A stretch of 64,000 bases of DNA from Brevibacterium epidermidis NBRC 14811. GTDB taxonomy: Bacteria; Actinomycetota; Actinomycetes; Actinomycetales; Brevibacteriaceae. The position numbers and the translations under genes are program-made. Location: contig NZ_BCSJ01000009.1 of assembly GCF_001570805.1 (NCBI RefSeq), positions 62,001 through 126,000 of the forward strand, in the 5' to 3' direction. Shown here in pieces: positions 27,332 through 35,540 of the stretch (position 1 is its first letter; each line of letters begins with the position of its first letter). The notes beneath the pieces are model-generated. The model did no database searches, was not told where the DNA came from, and saw only the letters and a list, made by a program, of their open reading frames with translations.

Positions 27332-29467
27332 TCACGCGCGGGTGCGCGCCAGCAGGTAGACGAAGTACGGGGCGCCGATGAGGGCGACGATGAGACCGGC
27401 CGGTATCTGCGCCGGGGCGATGACCGTGCGGCCCACGGCGTCGGCGACGACGAGCCCCACGGACCCGAGGAGCATCGCCGTGGGGACGACCCGGATATGA
27501 CGGGCACCGACCAGTGCACGTGCAGCGTGCGGTGCGACGAGTCCGATGAATCCGACGACGCCGACGGCCGATACACTCACCGCCGCGAGGACGGCCGCCG
27601 TGATGAGCACGGCGAGGCGCACCGGTTCCCGCGGAACCCCGACCAGGCGCGGGGTGTCATCATCGAGCGCGAGAAGGTCGAGCTCGCGCGTCCACACGAA
27701 TGCCAACGGCACGGCGACGAGCAGGGCGAGGGCAACCGGTGCGATATCGGCCCACGCTCGTCCGTACGTCGATCCGGACAGCCAGGTGAACAGGGCCGGA
27801 GTGTCCCACGGATTCGCGCGGACGAGGAACAGCGTGGTCAGCGCTGTGAACCCGAACCACAGGCCGATGCCGATGAGGACGAGACGATCAGTGTTCATGC
27901 CGCCCCGCCACGAGAGTCCGTAGACGATCGCGAAGGCGACCAGCGCGCCGACGATGCCGACAGCAGAGACGAGACCGACCCCGGCGCCCGGAATGAGGGT
28001 GACGACGATGACGGCACCCAGTCCGGCACCACCAGTGATGCCGAGCAGTCCGGGCTCGGCCAGCGGGTTGCGGGCACTTGCTTGGACGAGGGTGCCGGAG
28101 AGTCCGAGAGCGGCGCCGGCGGCGAGAGCCGCAGCGACCCGTGGCGCCCGAGAATCGAAGGCGAAGTCGATGACTGGTGCGGCCTGGTCCTGGAACCACA
28201 GCAGCACATCGCCGAGGAGGTAGAACCGTTCCCCGGTGAGCAGACCAGTCACGGCGACGGCGATGAGAACCACGACGCCGGTGATGATGACTAGACCGGC
28301 CCGTCGTGGACCGACCACTGTCGAATTCGCCGCCGAGGTGGTCGCCGCCGGCGAGGCCGTGCGCATCGACCGTGCGAGCAGAACGAGGACGATCGCCCCG
28401 AGCACGGTCGTCGTCACTCCCGAGGGCAGAGTGATCGCCTCGGTGGCGCCGACGATGGCGCGCAGCAGGGCATCGGCGACGATGACGATGATCGCACCGA
28501 TGAGCCCGGCGGCCGGAAAGAGCACGGCGTGACGGCCGAGACCCGGGACGACGCGGGCCAGCAGCCTGGCGATGACCGGAGCACAGAGGCCGACGAAGCC
28601 GATCGGACCGGCCAGAGTCACGGCAGTAGCGGTGAGCATGACGGCGAGGAGGATGCCCAGTGCCCGAGTCGATCTGACCGGAACCCCGAGCACCGAGGCG
28701 GCATCATCACCGAGGCCGAGCAGGTCCAGACGCCGCGACAGCAGGATCGCAGCGCCGGCGATGACGACGATGACCGGAATGCTGCGCAGAGCCGCGCTGC
28801 CGTCGAGCTGATTGAGAGTGCCCGAACCCCAGGAGAAGAGACTCGTCGTCTCTTCAGCGAAGAGGATGAGCAGAGTCGACGTCGCCGCCTGCAGCGCCAT
28901 CGCCGTGGCCGTGCCTGCCAGGACGAGCCGAGTCGTCGAGGCTCCGGCGCCTCCGGCCAGACCCAGGACCAGAGCTGCGGCGAGCAGGCCTCCGAGGAAG
29001 GCGACCCCGCCCGAGGCCCAGATCGGAATCGCAAAGCCGAAGGCCGTGACCACGGTGACGGCGAAGTATGCCCCACCGGTGACCGCCAGGGTGTCCGGCG
29101 ACGCCAAGGGGTTACGCGCGAGCGACTGGAACAGGGCACCGGCAACGCCCAAGGCGATGCCGACGAGGATCCCTGCCCCCACGCGCGGCAGCCGGGACCC
29201 CAGCAGGATGTCACGGGCACTGGGGCCATCCTCGGCGGGGGAGAGCGTGCCGGTCACGGCACTGAACAGCTCTCTGACACCGATGCCCGAGGTCCCCTGT
29301 GTGATGTGCCAGGCGGAGGCGATGACGAGGAGGACGACGAGCCCGAGCAGGGCGGCGGCGGTCGAGAGAGCACCGACGACACCGCGACCGCGCACCGGAA
29401 CCACGGTCGGTTCCGGTGTCGCTGTCGTCGGGCTGGGCGTCATCTGGCGGGTCAGGGGAGAGGCCAC
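27332..29467 (-). CDS. fused iron-siderophore ABC permease (two FecCD domains)
   Basis: 711 residues made of two FecCD permease units joined head to tail, as in FhuB. Each half has the family motif: SLARNPLASPDTLAVTGGAYFAV in the first and ASARNPLAEPGLLGITGGAGLGA in the second, and each has about ten membrane helices. The fusion replaces the two permease genes usual in actinobacteria. GTG start three bases after the binding-protein stop, so the genes are coupled. It is the final gene of the iron operon, ending nearly on top of the convergent LysR gene. Confidence 0.93.
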   Translation of the reverse strand: MASPLTRQMTPSPTTATPEPTVVPVRGRGVVGALSTAAALLGLVVLLVIASAWHITQGTSGIGVRELFSAVTGTLSPAEDGPSARDILLGSRLPRVGAGILVGIALGVAGALFQSLARNPLASPDTLAVTGGAYFAVTVVTAFGFAIPIWASGGVAFLGGLLAAALVLGLAGGAGASTTRLVLAGTATAMALQAATSTLLILFAEETTSLFSWGSGTLNQLDGSAALRSIPVIVVIAGAAILLSRRLDLLGLGDDAASVLGVPVRSTRALGILLAVMLTATAVTLAGPIGFVGLCAPVIARLLARVVPGLGRHAVLFPAAGLIGAIIVIVADALLRAIVGATEAITLPSGVTTTVLGAIVLVLLARSMRTASPAATTSAANSTVVGPRRAGLVIITGVVVLIAVAVTGLLTGERFYLLGDVLLWFQDQAAPVIDFAFDSRAPRVAAALAAGAALGLSGTLVQASARNPLAEPGLLGITGGAGLGAVIVVTLIPGAGVGLVSAVGIVGALVAFAIVYGLSWRGGMNTDRLVLIGIGLWFGFTALTTLFLVRANPWDTPALFTWLSGSTYGRAWADIAPVALALLVAVPLAFVWTRELDLLALDDDTPRLVGVPREPVRLAVLITAAVLAAVSVSAVGVVGFIGLVAPHAARALVGARHIRVVPTAMLLGSVGLVVADAVGRTVIAPAQIPAGLIVALIGAPYFVYLLARTRA

Positions 29468-29470
29468 GGA

Positions 29471-30514
29471 TTACTTCGTCAGAGCGTCGACGTAGGCGTC
29501 GAGGGCTTTCTCGGAGGACTTGGGTCCGCCGAAGGTCCAGATCCCTGCGGGGAAGGCCGTGGTGCGGTCGTCCTTCACGGCGGGAGTGTTCGCCCAGATG
29601 TCGTTCTTCTTCAGCAGCTCGACATAGTCCTCGGACTCGGGGTCCTCGGTTCCGGTGTAGAAGAAGTTCGCGTCGCCGACCTTCGAGATGCCTTCGATAT
29701 CGGTCTGTCCCAATCCGTACGCGGGGTCGACCTCACCGGTCCATGCGTTCTTCAGGCCCAGCTCCTCGCCGAGTTCGCCGATGAGCGAACCCTGGCCGAA
29801 GGGGCGCAGCGACACATTCGAACCGTTGACCCAGCCGTCGAAGTAGACGAATTCGGTGGTCTCCGGGTCCGCCTCGGCGATGGCCTTCTTGGATTCTTCG
29901 AGCTTCTTATCGAAGTCGGCGAGGACGGTTTCGGCGCGCTCGGTGCGACCGGTGGCCTCGGCGACGGTGGTGAATGTGTCCTTCATGTACTTGACGGGAT
30001 CCTTCCCGTCGGCGCCGGCCATCGCCATCACGGGGATTCCCTGGTCCTCGAGCTGACCGACGATCTTGTCCTTGCGGTTCGTCGTTTCGATGATGACGAG
30101 ATCCGGGTCGGCCGACAGGATCGACTCGACATTGGGTTCCTGGCGGGTGCCGACGTCGGTGGTCGACTCGGGAAGCTTCTCCGCAGTGTCCCAAGTGGTG
30201 AAGCCCTTCGCATCGGCGACGGCGGCGGGATCGACGCAGAGGGAGAGCAGATCTTCGGTGTACTGCCATTCGAGGGACACGACCTTCGCCGCCGGCTTGT
30301 CCAGCTTGATCTCGTGACCGGTGTCGTCGGTGACCGTTACCGGATCCGCCGAGGTGGTGCTCGAGTCGTCCGCGCACGATGCCGAGGTCTGTGACTTCGC
30401 ATCGGCGGGAGCGTCGGTGTCGGTCGTTCCGCACCCGGTGAGGGCCAGTGCGCAGACCGCTGTTGCCGAAGCGAAGGCGGCGAACGAGGTGCGCGACAGA
30501 GGTGTTGTGGTCAT
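29471..30514 (-). CDS. iron-siderophore ABC importer binding lipoprotein
   Basis: 347 residues, type III periplasmic-binding (FecB/BtuF) family. Signal peptide with lipobox ALALTGCGTT gives a lipidated Cys near residue 28; an Asp/Ser/Thr-rich linker follows. The domain carries VVSLEWQYTEDLLSLCVDP, DLVIIETTNRKDKI and TTAFPAGIWTFGGPKSSEKALDAYVDAL. It captures a ferric siderophore outside the membrane. Second gene of the operon, 87 bases after the ATPase gene. Confidence 0.92.
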   Translation of the reverse strand: MTTTPLSRTSFAAFASATAVCALALTGCGTTDTDAPADAKSQTSASCADDSSTTSADPVTVTDDTGHEIKLDKPAAKVVSLEWQYTEDLLSLCVDPAAVADAKGFTTWDTAEKLPESTTDVGTRQEPNVESILSADPDLVIIETTNRKDKIVGQLEDQGIPVMAMAGADGKDPVKYMKDTFTTVAEATGRTERAETVLADFDKKLEESKKAIAEADPETTEFVYFDGWVNGSNVSLRPFGQGSLIGELGEELGLKNAWTGEVDPAYGLGQTDIEGISKVGDANFFYTGTEDPESEDYVELLKKNDIWANTPAVKDDRTTAFPAGIWTFGGPKSSEKALDAYVDALTK

Positions 30515-30601
30515 GGTCTTCTTTCTGTGGGCCGATCGGCGATCGGATTCGAGGCGGTGCGATATCAGGGTGTGAACGTCAAAGGGTGGAGCGTGGGCGC
30601 T

Positions 30602-31426
30602 TCAGTGAGCTGCGGCAGGGAGCCGGGTCCGTCGGTGGAGTGCCTCGACCCGAACCAGGCCGGTGTCCGCATCGATGCGAGTCGCGATGGGCAGCCCGTA
30701 GACCTCGCTCAGCGTCTCGGCGGTGAAGACGTCCTCGCAGGTGCCGACCGAACGGATGCGGCCCTGTTCGAGCAGGACCACGTGGTCGGCAACGGTGGCC
30801 GCATGTTCGAGGTCGTGGAGGACGACGCCGACGGCGATGTCGTGGTCATCGGCGAGTTCGCGCATGAGGTCGAGGATCTCCGCCTGGTAGCGCAGGTCAA
30901 GATGGTTCGTTGGTTCGTCGAGCAGGAGCACACCGGTGTCCTGCGCCAGGCAGGTCGCCAGCCACACGCGTTGGAGTTCACCGCCGGAGAGCTGGTCGAC
31001 CGGACGATCGGCCATCGCCATGGTGCCGGTGAGAGTCAGTGCACGATCGACCGCGCTGCGATCGGCCTCGGTGAGACCGGCGAAGCGCTTGCGGTGGGGG
31101 TGACGGCCGAAGGTGACGATCTCACGGACGCTCAAGCCCGACGGGTGCGGGCGAGACTGGGACAGCAGGGTGACGAACCGGGCGAATTCTCTGGCTGTCA
31201 GAGTGCTCGACGGAGTGTCCGCATCTGCCTCGCTGATGACGACATCGCCCGAGGCGATCGGGTGGAGTCGGGCCAGTGATCGCAGGACGGTCGACTTGCC
31301 CGATCCGTTGGGGCCGAGCAGGGCGGTCACCCGTCCCGGGAGGATCGTCAGGCTCACGTCATGGACGACCTCGGTGCGGTCGTAGCCCAGGTTGAGGCCG
31401 GTGGCAGTCAGTGCAATCGCGTTCAC
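30602..31426 (-). CDS. iron-siderophore ABC importer ATPase
   Basis: 274 residues of the FecE/FhuC type. Walker A GPNGSGKST, signature LSGGELQRVWLATCLAQDTG, Walker B VLLLDEPTNHLDLRYQ, H-loop VVLHDLEHA. It powers the permease encoded two genes later. The GTG start has no ribosome-binding site and lies one base beyond an iron box, so the message is probably leaderless and iron-repressed. First gene of the minus-strand operon ATPase, binding protein, permease. Confidence 0.93.
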   Translation of the reverse strand: MNAIALTATGLNLGYDRTEVVHDVSLTILPGRVTALLGPNGSGKSTVLRSLARLHPIASGDVVISEADADTPSSTLTAREFARFVTLLSQSRPHPSGLSVREIVTFGRHPHRKRFAGLTEADRSAVDRALTLTGTMAMADRPVDQLSGGELQRVWLATCLAQDTGVLLLDEPTNHLDLRYQAEILDLMRELADDHDIAVGVVLHDLEHAATVADHVVLLEQGRIRSVGTCEDVFTAETLSEVYGLPIATRIDADTGLVRVEALHRRTRLPAAAH

Positions 31427-31427
31427 A

Positions 31428-31446
31428 AATGATTAGCCTAACCTAA
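31428..31446 (-). promoter_or_regulatory. DtxR/IdeR-type iron box
   Basis: On the minus strand the 19 bases read TTAGGTTAGGCTAATCATT, against the family consensus TWAGGTTAGSCTAACCTWA. The first 14 positions match fully and the right arm is degenerate. It lies immediately upstream of the ATPase start and overlaps a TAGGCT that could be the -10, so bound repressor would block transcription when iron is plentiful. Confidence 0.8.
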
Positions 31447-31635
31447 GTCGACGAGTGGTGGTATGGCTGAGGGACGGAACTCGTTGGTCGAGCGAGGTCT
31501 GCGCGGTGCGTCGTTGGCATCCGCCCAGGTGGGACCACTGGCTGCGATGCAAAGTGTGCTGTGCATCACTTATGTCAGTGGCGGCCGATATGGTGAGCCC
31601 GCGACCGTAAGATGGGACCGATCGAGGAGGAGCAG

Positions 31636-32769
31636 ATGAGATTCATCGCCACGGGGGACTGGCAGCTGGGCATGACCGCGCACTACCTCAGCGACGAGGC
31701 GCGCCCGAGGTTCCACCGCGCACGCCTCGATGCCGTGGCTCGCATCGGTGCGCTCGCCGCCGAGACGGACGCGGAGTTCGTCCTCGTCTGCGGAGACGTC
31801 TTCGAAACCAACCAGCTCGACCGAGCGATCATCGCCCGCACCTTCGAAGTCCTCAACGCGTTCACCGTCCCGGTCGTCCTGCTTCCCGGCAACCACGACC
31901 CCTTGGACGCCGCCTCGATCTACGACTCCGCAGCCTTCTCCTCACGAGTGCCCGACCACGTGCACGTGCTGCGCAGCAGCGATCCCTTCACCGTCGTCCC
32001 CGGGGTCGAGATCATCGGAGCCCCCTGGTTCTCCAAACATCCCCAAGGGGATCTCGTCGCCGCGGCGACGAATGACCTCGCCGAGGTGGCTGCCGGTGAT
32101 ATCCGCATCATCGCCGGACACGGAGCCGTGAGCGTCCTTGACCCTGACCGGGAATCGCTGGCGACGATCGACACCGACCATCTGCAGGCTCTGCTGCGTG
32201 AGGATCGCGCCCAGTTCGTCGCGCTCGGTGACCGGCACGCGACCTTCGAAGTCGCCGACCGCATCTGGTACCCGGGGGCACCGGAGGTGACCTCTCGACG
32301 TGAGACCGATCCGGGCAACGTCCTCGTCGTCGACATCGATCCCGACACCCATCGGGCCGAGGTCGACAAGGTCCACGTCGGCACCTGGGCCTTCACCGTC
32401 ATCGAAGCCGACCTCAACTCCACCGAGGATGTCACCGAGTTCGAAGAGCGGATGAACGCCGTCCCCGACAAGGACCGCACGGCGGTGTGGCTGATCCTGC
32501 GCGGCACTCTGCCGACGGCGGCGAAAGCCCGCCTCGATGAACAGCTCGATCACTTCTCCGATCTGTTCGCCCTCGTCTCACTCTGGGAGCGGCACATGGA
32601 CTTGGCGGTCGTCGCCGCCGACGAAGACTTCGCCGATCTCGGACTGAGCGGATACCTGCAGGAGACCCTCGACGAACTCTCCACACGAGCCACAGCAGAC
32701 GACGACGCAGCGGTCGCGGCCCAAGACGCACTCGGCCTGCTCTTCCGATTCGCCAGGAGCGGTTCATGA
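31636..32769 (+). CDS. SbcD/Mre11-like metallophosphoesterase (DNA repair nuclease)
   Basis: 377 residues. Phosphoesterase motifs: GDWQLGM (motif I, residue about 8), CGDVFETN (II), LLPGNHDPLD (III), and IAGHGAV (IV); the last motif reads GDRHATFEV. Mre11/SbcD proteins have D-x-H in motif I and G-H-x-H in the last; here both first positions differ (DWQ, GDRH), so the metal site is altered, as in YhaO-like relatives. The last 120 residues are helical and acidic. Start follows GAGGAGGA. Overlaps the downstream SMC-like ATPase by 4 bp, so the two make a nuclease-ATPase complex. Confidence 0.87.
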   Translation: MRFIATGDWQLGMTAHYLSDEARPRFHRARLDAVARIGALAAETDAEFVLVCGDVFETNQLDRAIIARTFEVLNAFTVPVVLLPGNHDPLDAASIYDSAAFSSRVPDHVHVLRSSDPFTVVPGVEIIGAPWFSKHPQGDLVAAATNDLAEVAAGDIRIIAGHGAVSVLDPDRESLATIDTDHLQALLREDRAQFVALGDRHATFEVADRIWYPGAPEVTSRRETDPGNVLVVDIDPDTHRAEVDKVHVGTWAFTVIEADLNSTEDVTEFEERMNAVPDKDRTAVWLILRGTLPTAAKARLDEQLDHFSDLFALVSLWERHMDLAVVAADEDFADLGLSGYLQETLDELSTRATADDDAAVAAQDALGLLFRFARSGS

Positions 32770-35369
32770 GACTTCATTCCATTCGCCTCATCGACTACCG
32801 AGCAATCAGCGACGCCACTGTCGACTTCAGCTCCGGAGTGACGATCGTCGAAGGTCCGAACGAGGTCGGGAAGTCCTCGATCCACCAAGCCATCACACAG
32901 CTGCGTGAGGACAAGGACAGTTCGCGCAAGGCCAGCGTCAAAGACACCCAGCCGGTCGGCTCCGACGTCGGCCCACGGGTCAACCTGCACCTGAGCACCG
33001 GGGACTACGAGCTCCGGTACAGCAAACGCTGGATCAAACAGCCCTTCACCGAACTGAGCATTCTCAAGCCTGTCTCCGAACAGCTCAGCGGCAACGAGGC
33101 ACACGAAAGATTCTTGGCGATCCTCGACGAAACCGTCGACGTCGACCTGCTCGATGCCCTCGACGTCGCTCAGGGACGCAGCCTCGATCAGGCGTCTTTG
33201 GCCGAGATCAAGGCCCTGCACGGGGCTCTGGGCGATGCCGGGGAGGAGCCGGCCGACCACGATGCCTTCCTCGACCGAGTCGAATCCGAATACCTGAGGT
33301 TCTTCACGGCCAAAGGCAAAGAGACCGGTGAACTGCGCAGACTCACCGAAGAACTCCCCGCCGCCGAAGAACAGTATCGTGATTTGGTGGCTCGCAGCGC
33401 CGACATGGACGCGCTCGTCGACCGACATGCTCGAGCAACTGAGCGGCTGAAGGGTGTGCGTGCCCAACTGGAGTCGGCCGTGACCGAACGCAAAGACGCT
33501 GAGGCAGCCGTGCAGGCTGTGTCCGGGCTCAAGGCTGAACTCGACCGTGCGCTCGAACGCGCAAGCGCCGCGCAGAGAGAACGACAGCGTGCCGAGGAGG
33601 CACGTGACCGTCGCCAGGCACTCATCACTGAGGTCGCCTCGGCTGAAAAGGCAGTGAAGACTGCCGACGCCGCACTCGAGAAGGTCACGGCCGCACAGCA
33701 GGAAGAGGACTCGACTCTCGCCGAAGCGCAGAAGAGCCTCGAGGCCAGACAGGCCGAACTCGTCAGCGCGCAGGACCAGGCGAAGAGCGCATCTGCCGAA
33801 CTCGCTCGTGTCCGCGCACGCAGAGAGGTCGACACTCTGCGGAAGAGACTGACCGATATCCGTCAGCAGGAACATCGTGTCGCCGAAGCGAAAGCGACGA
33901 TCGGGTCGATCACTGTGACCGCGAAGGACGTCGAGAAACTCGGGGGACTGTTCACCGAGCTGCGCATTGCGCAGAACGCGAAGACGGCAGCTGCTGCACA
34001 GATCATCGCCCGCCGCCTCGGCGACACCGCAGTGAGCATCGACGGAACCGATGTGCCGAAGGATTCTGCCGAGGAATTCGCCGTCACCTCGGACCTGCAG
34101 ATCCTCATCGACTCCGTCGTCGACATCACCGTGCGACCGGGGCAGTCGCCGGCCGAGCTCGACCGGCATCTCGAATCCGCTCAGGCACATCTCGACGCGG
34201 AGCTCGACCGCCTCGGAGTGGCCACCCTTGAACAGGCACGAGAACGCAGCGAGGTGCGCACCGATGCCGAGGCAGTGCTGGCAGAAGCCACATCGACTCT
34301 GCGTGTGCTCATCGGGGACGACGACCGCGATGAGCTCAATGCCGCCCTCACCCGAGCCGAACATGTGGCGGGAGACGAATCAGACACGAACGATTCCGTC
34401 ACGTCGATCGACGATCTCCAAGCCAGAGTCGAAGCGACGACGGCAGCCGTCGACGATGCGAGTGCACAGGTCGATACGGCCAGGACCGCGCTCGACCGTA
34501 TCCGCGCCGACCGAGATGAGGCACGTGTGGCTGCGGTGCGTGCACAGTCGACGCACGAGCAGGCGGCGACGACGCTGCAGAACCTCAGTACCCGCCTGAG
34601 CACGGACAGGGAATCGAACTCCGATGAGTCGCTCGACGAAGCACTGACGGCCGCCGCGGCAACATTGACGCGGTTGGAGGACGAGGCCGCTGCCGCACGC
34701 TCCGAATACGACGCCGCCGACCCCGAGACCCTGGAGATGCGTCGGCAGAATGCTCTCCAGCTCTTCGAGAGCAAGCAGAAGCAGCAGGAGAAGGACCGAC
34801 AGGAAGTCGATCAGCTCTCGGCCCTCATCGAGGATCGCGCGGCCGAAGGCATCTACGACAAGCTCAAAGTCGCAGAGCAGAACCTGGAGTCCATTCGATC
34901 GAGGCTGGCTCGCATGCAGCGTCAGGCGAATGCGATCCGTCTGCTGCGCGATACCGTGCTCGCGCACAAGGAAGAGGCTCAGCGGAGGTACGTCGCCCCG
35001 TTCAAGGAAGCGATCGAGAAGCTTGGGCGAGTGATCTTCGGTCAGGGACTGTCGGTGGAGATCTCCGAGAATCTCGAAATCGTCTCCCGCACGCTCGACG
35101 GGCGCACGGTCGCCTTCGACGCGCTTTCGGGCGGAACGAAGGAGCAGCTGGCGCTCATCGGCCGCCTTGCCGTGGCCACGCTCGTCGATGGGGAATCCGG
35201 TGCCCCGGTCATCCTCGACGATGCCTTCGGATTCTCCGATGCGCAGCGACTGGCTGCACTCAACGTCATTCTCGGCAATGTCGGTCGCACGGCTCAGGTC
35301 ATTCTGCTCACCTGCCAGCCCGATCGTTTCAGCTCCATCGGCGGCGCCGAAACCGTCAGCCTGAGCTGA
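32766..35369 (+). CDS. SbcC/Rad50-like ATPase without zinc hook
   Basis: 867 residues. Walker A GPNEVGKSSIHQA at about residue 31 and, at the far end, signature ALSGGTKEQLALIGRLA and Walker B VILDDAFGFSD, separated by long coiled coils (about 180-380 and 470-740). Between the coils, about residues 385-470, is a compact segment (ITVTAKDVEKLGG..IDGTDVPKDSAEEF..VDITVRPGQSPAEL). No CxxC zinc hook exists; the only cysteine is in LLTCQPDR. This matches the YhaN-type rather than canonical SbcC. With its coupled nuclease it probably processes DNA ends or recombination intermediates. Confidence 0.87.
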   Translation: MRLHSIRLIDYRAISDATVDFSSGVTIVEGPNEVGKSSIHQAITQLREDKDSSRKASVKDTQPVGSDVGPRVNLHLSTGDYELRYSKRWIKQPFTELSILKPVSEQLSGNEAHERFLAILDETVDVDLLDALDVAQGRSLDQASLAEIKALHGALGDAGEEPADHDAFLDRVESEYLRFFTAKGKETGELRRLTEELPAAEEQYRDLVARSADMDALVDRHARATERLKGVRAQLESAVTERKDAEAAVQAVSGLKAELDRALERASAAQRERQRAEEARDRRQALITEVASAEKAVKTADAALEKVTAAQQEEDSTLAEAQKSLEARQAELVSAQDQAKSASAELARVRARREVDTLRKRLTDIRQQEHRVAEAKATIGSITVTAKDVEKLGGLFTELRIAQNAKTAAAAQIIARRLGDTAVSIDGTDVPKDSAEEFAVTSDLQILIDSVVDITVRPGQSPAELDRHLESAQAHLDAELDRLGVATLEQARERSEVRTDAEAVLAEATSTLRVLIGDDDRDELNAALTRAEHVAGDESDTNDSVTSIDDLQARVEATTAAVDDASAQVDTARTALDRIRADRDEARVAAVRAQSTHEQAATTLQNLSTRLSTDRESNSDESLDEALTAAAATLTRLEDEAAAARSEYDAADPETLEMRRQNALQLFESKQKQQEKDRQEVDQLSALIEDRAAEGIYDKLKVAEQNLESIRSRLARMQRQANAIRLLRDTVLAHKEEAQRRYVAPFKEAIEKLGRVIFGQGLSVEISENLEIVSRTLDGRTVAFDALSGGTKEQLALIGRLAVATLVDGESGAPVILDDAFGFSDAQRLAALNVILGNVGRTAQVILLTCQPDRFSSIGGAETVSLS

Positions 35370-35424
35370 ACCGCCTTTGACATTGCCCGACTGAACGAGT
35401 TGCGGACGTTCCGTGCGGGCAGAA

Positions 35425-35476
35425 CACATTTCGTCCCCTCCAACTGTTTCGAGCCAGATGCAGGGGACGAAATGTG
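35425..35476. repeat. 15-bp perfect inverted repeat between convergent genes
   Basis: CACATTTCGTCCCCT (35425-35439) and AGGGGACGAAATGTG (35462-35476) pair perfectly over a 22-base loop. It lies 55 bases after the SbcC-like stop and before the convergent CoA-ligase stop, so it could terminate both, though there is no U-tract. It is also part of the repeat array at 35463-35519. Confidence 0.7.
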
Positions 35477-35519
35477 AAAGCGCAGTGCACCAAAGGTGGG
35501 GGCGTCTGCACCAAATGTG
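35463..35519. repeat. three phased copies of a GCACCAAATGTG-like motif
   Basis: GGGGACGAAATGTG (ends 35476), GCACCAAAGGTG (ends 35498) and GCACCAAATGTG (ends 35519) share the form G-x-CSAAAKGTG, and their ends are 22 and 21 bases apart, about two helical turns. A fourth, inverted copy is at 35425-35438. Such phasing suggests a protein binding one face of DNA. Confidence 0.55.
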
Positions 35520-35540
35520 ATGCGATGAGCCGCTCCAGCC

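Noticed and set aside
27497-30394. Long plus-strand frames opposite the siderophore permease and binding protein
   Set aside because: Pure antisense frames, acidic/basic low-complexity, no domains.
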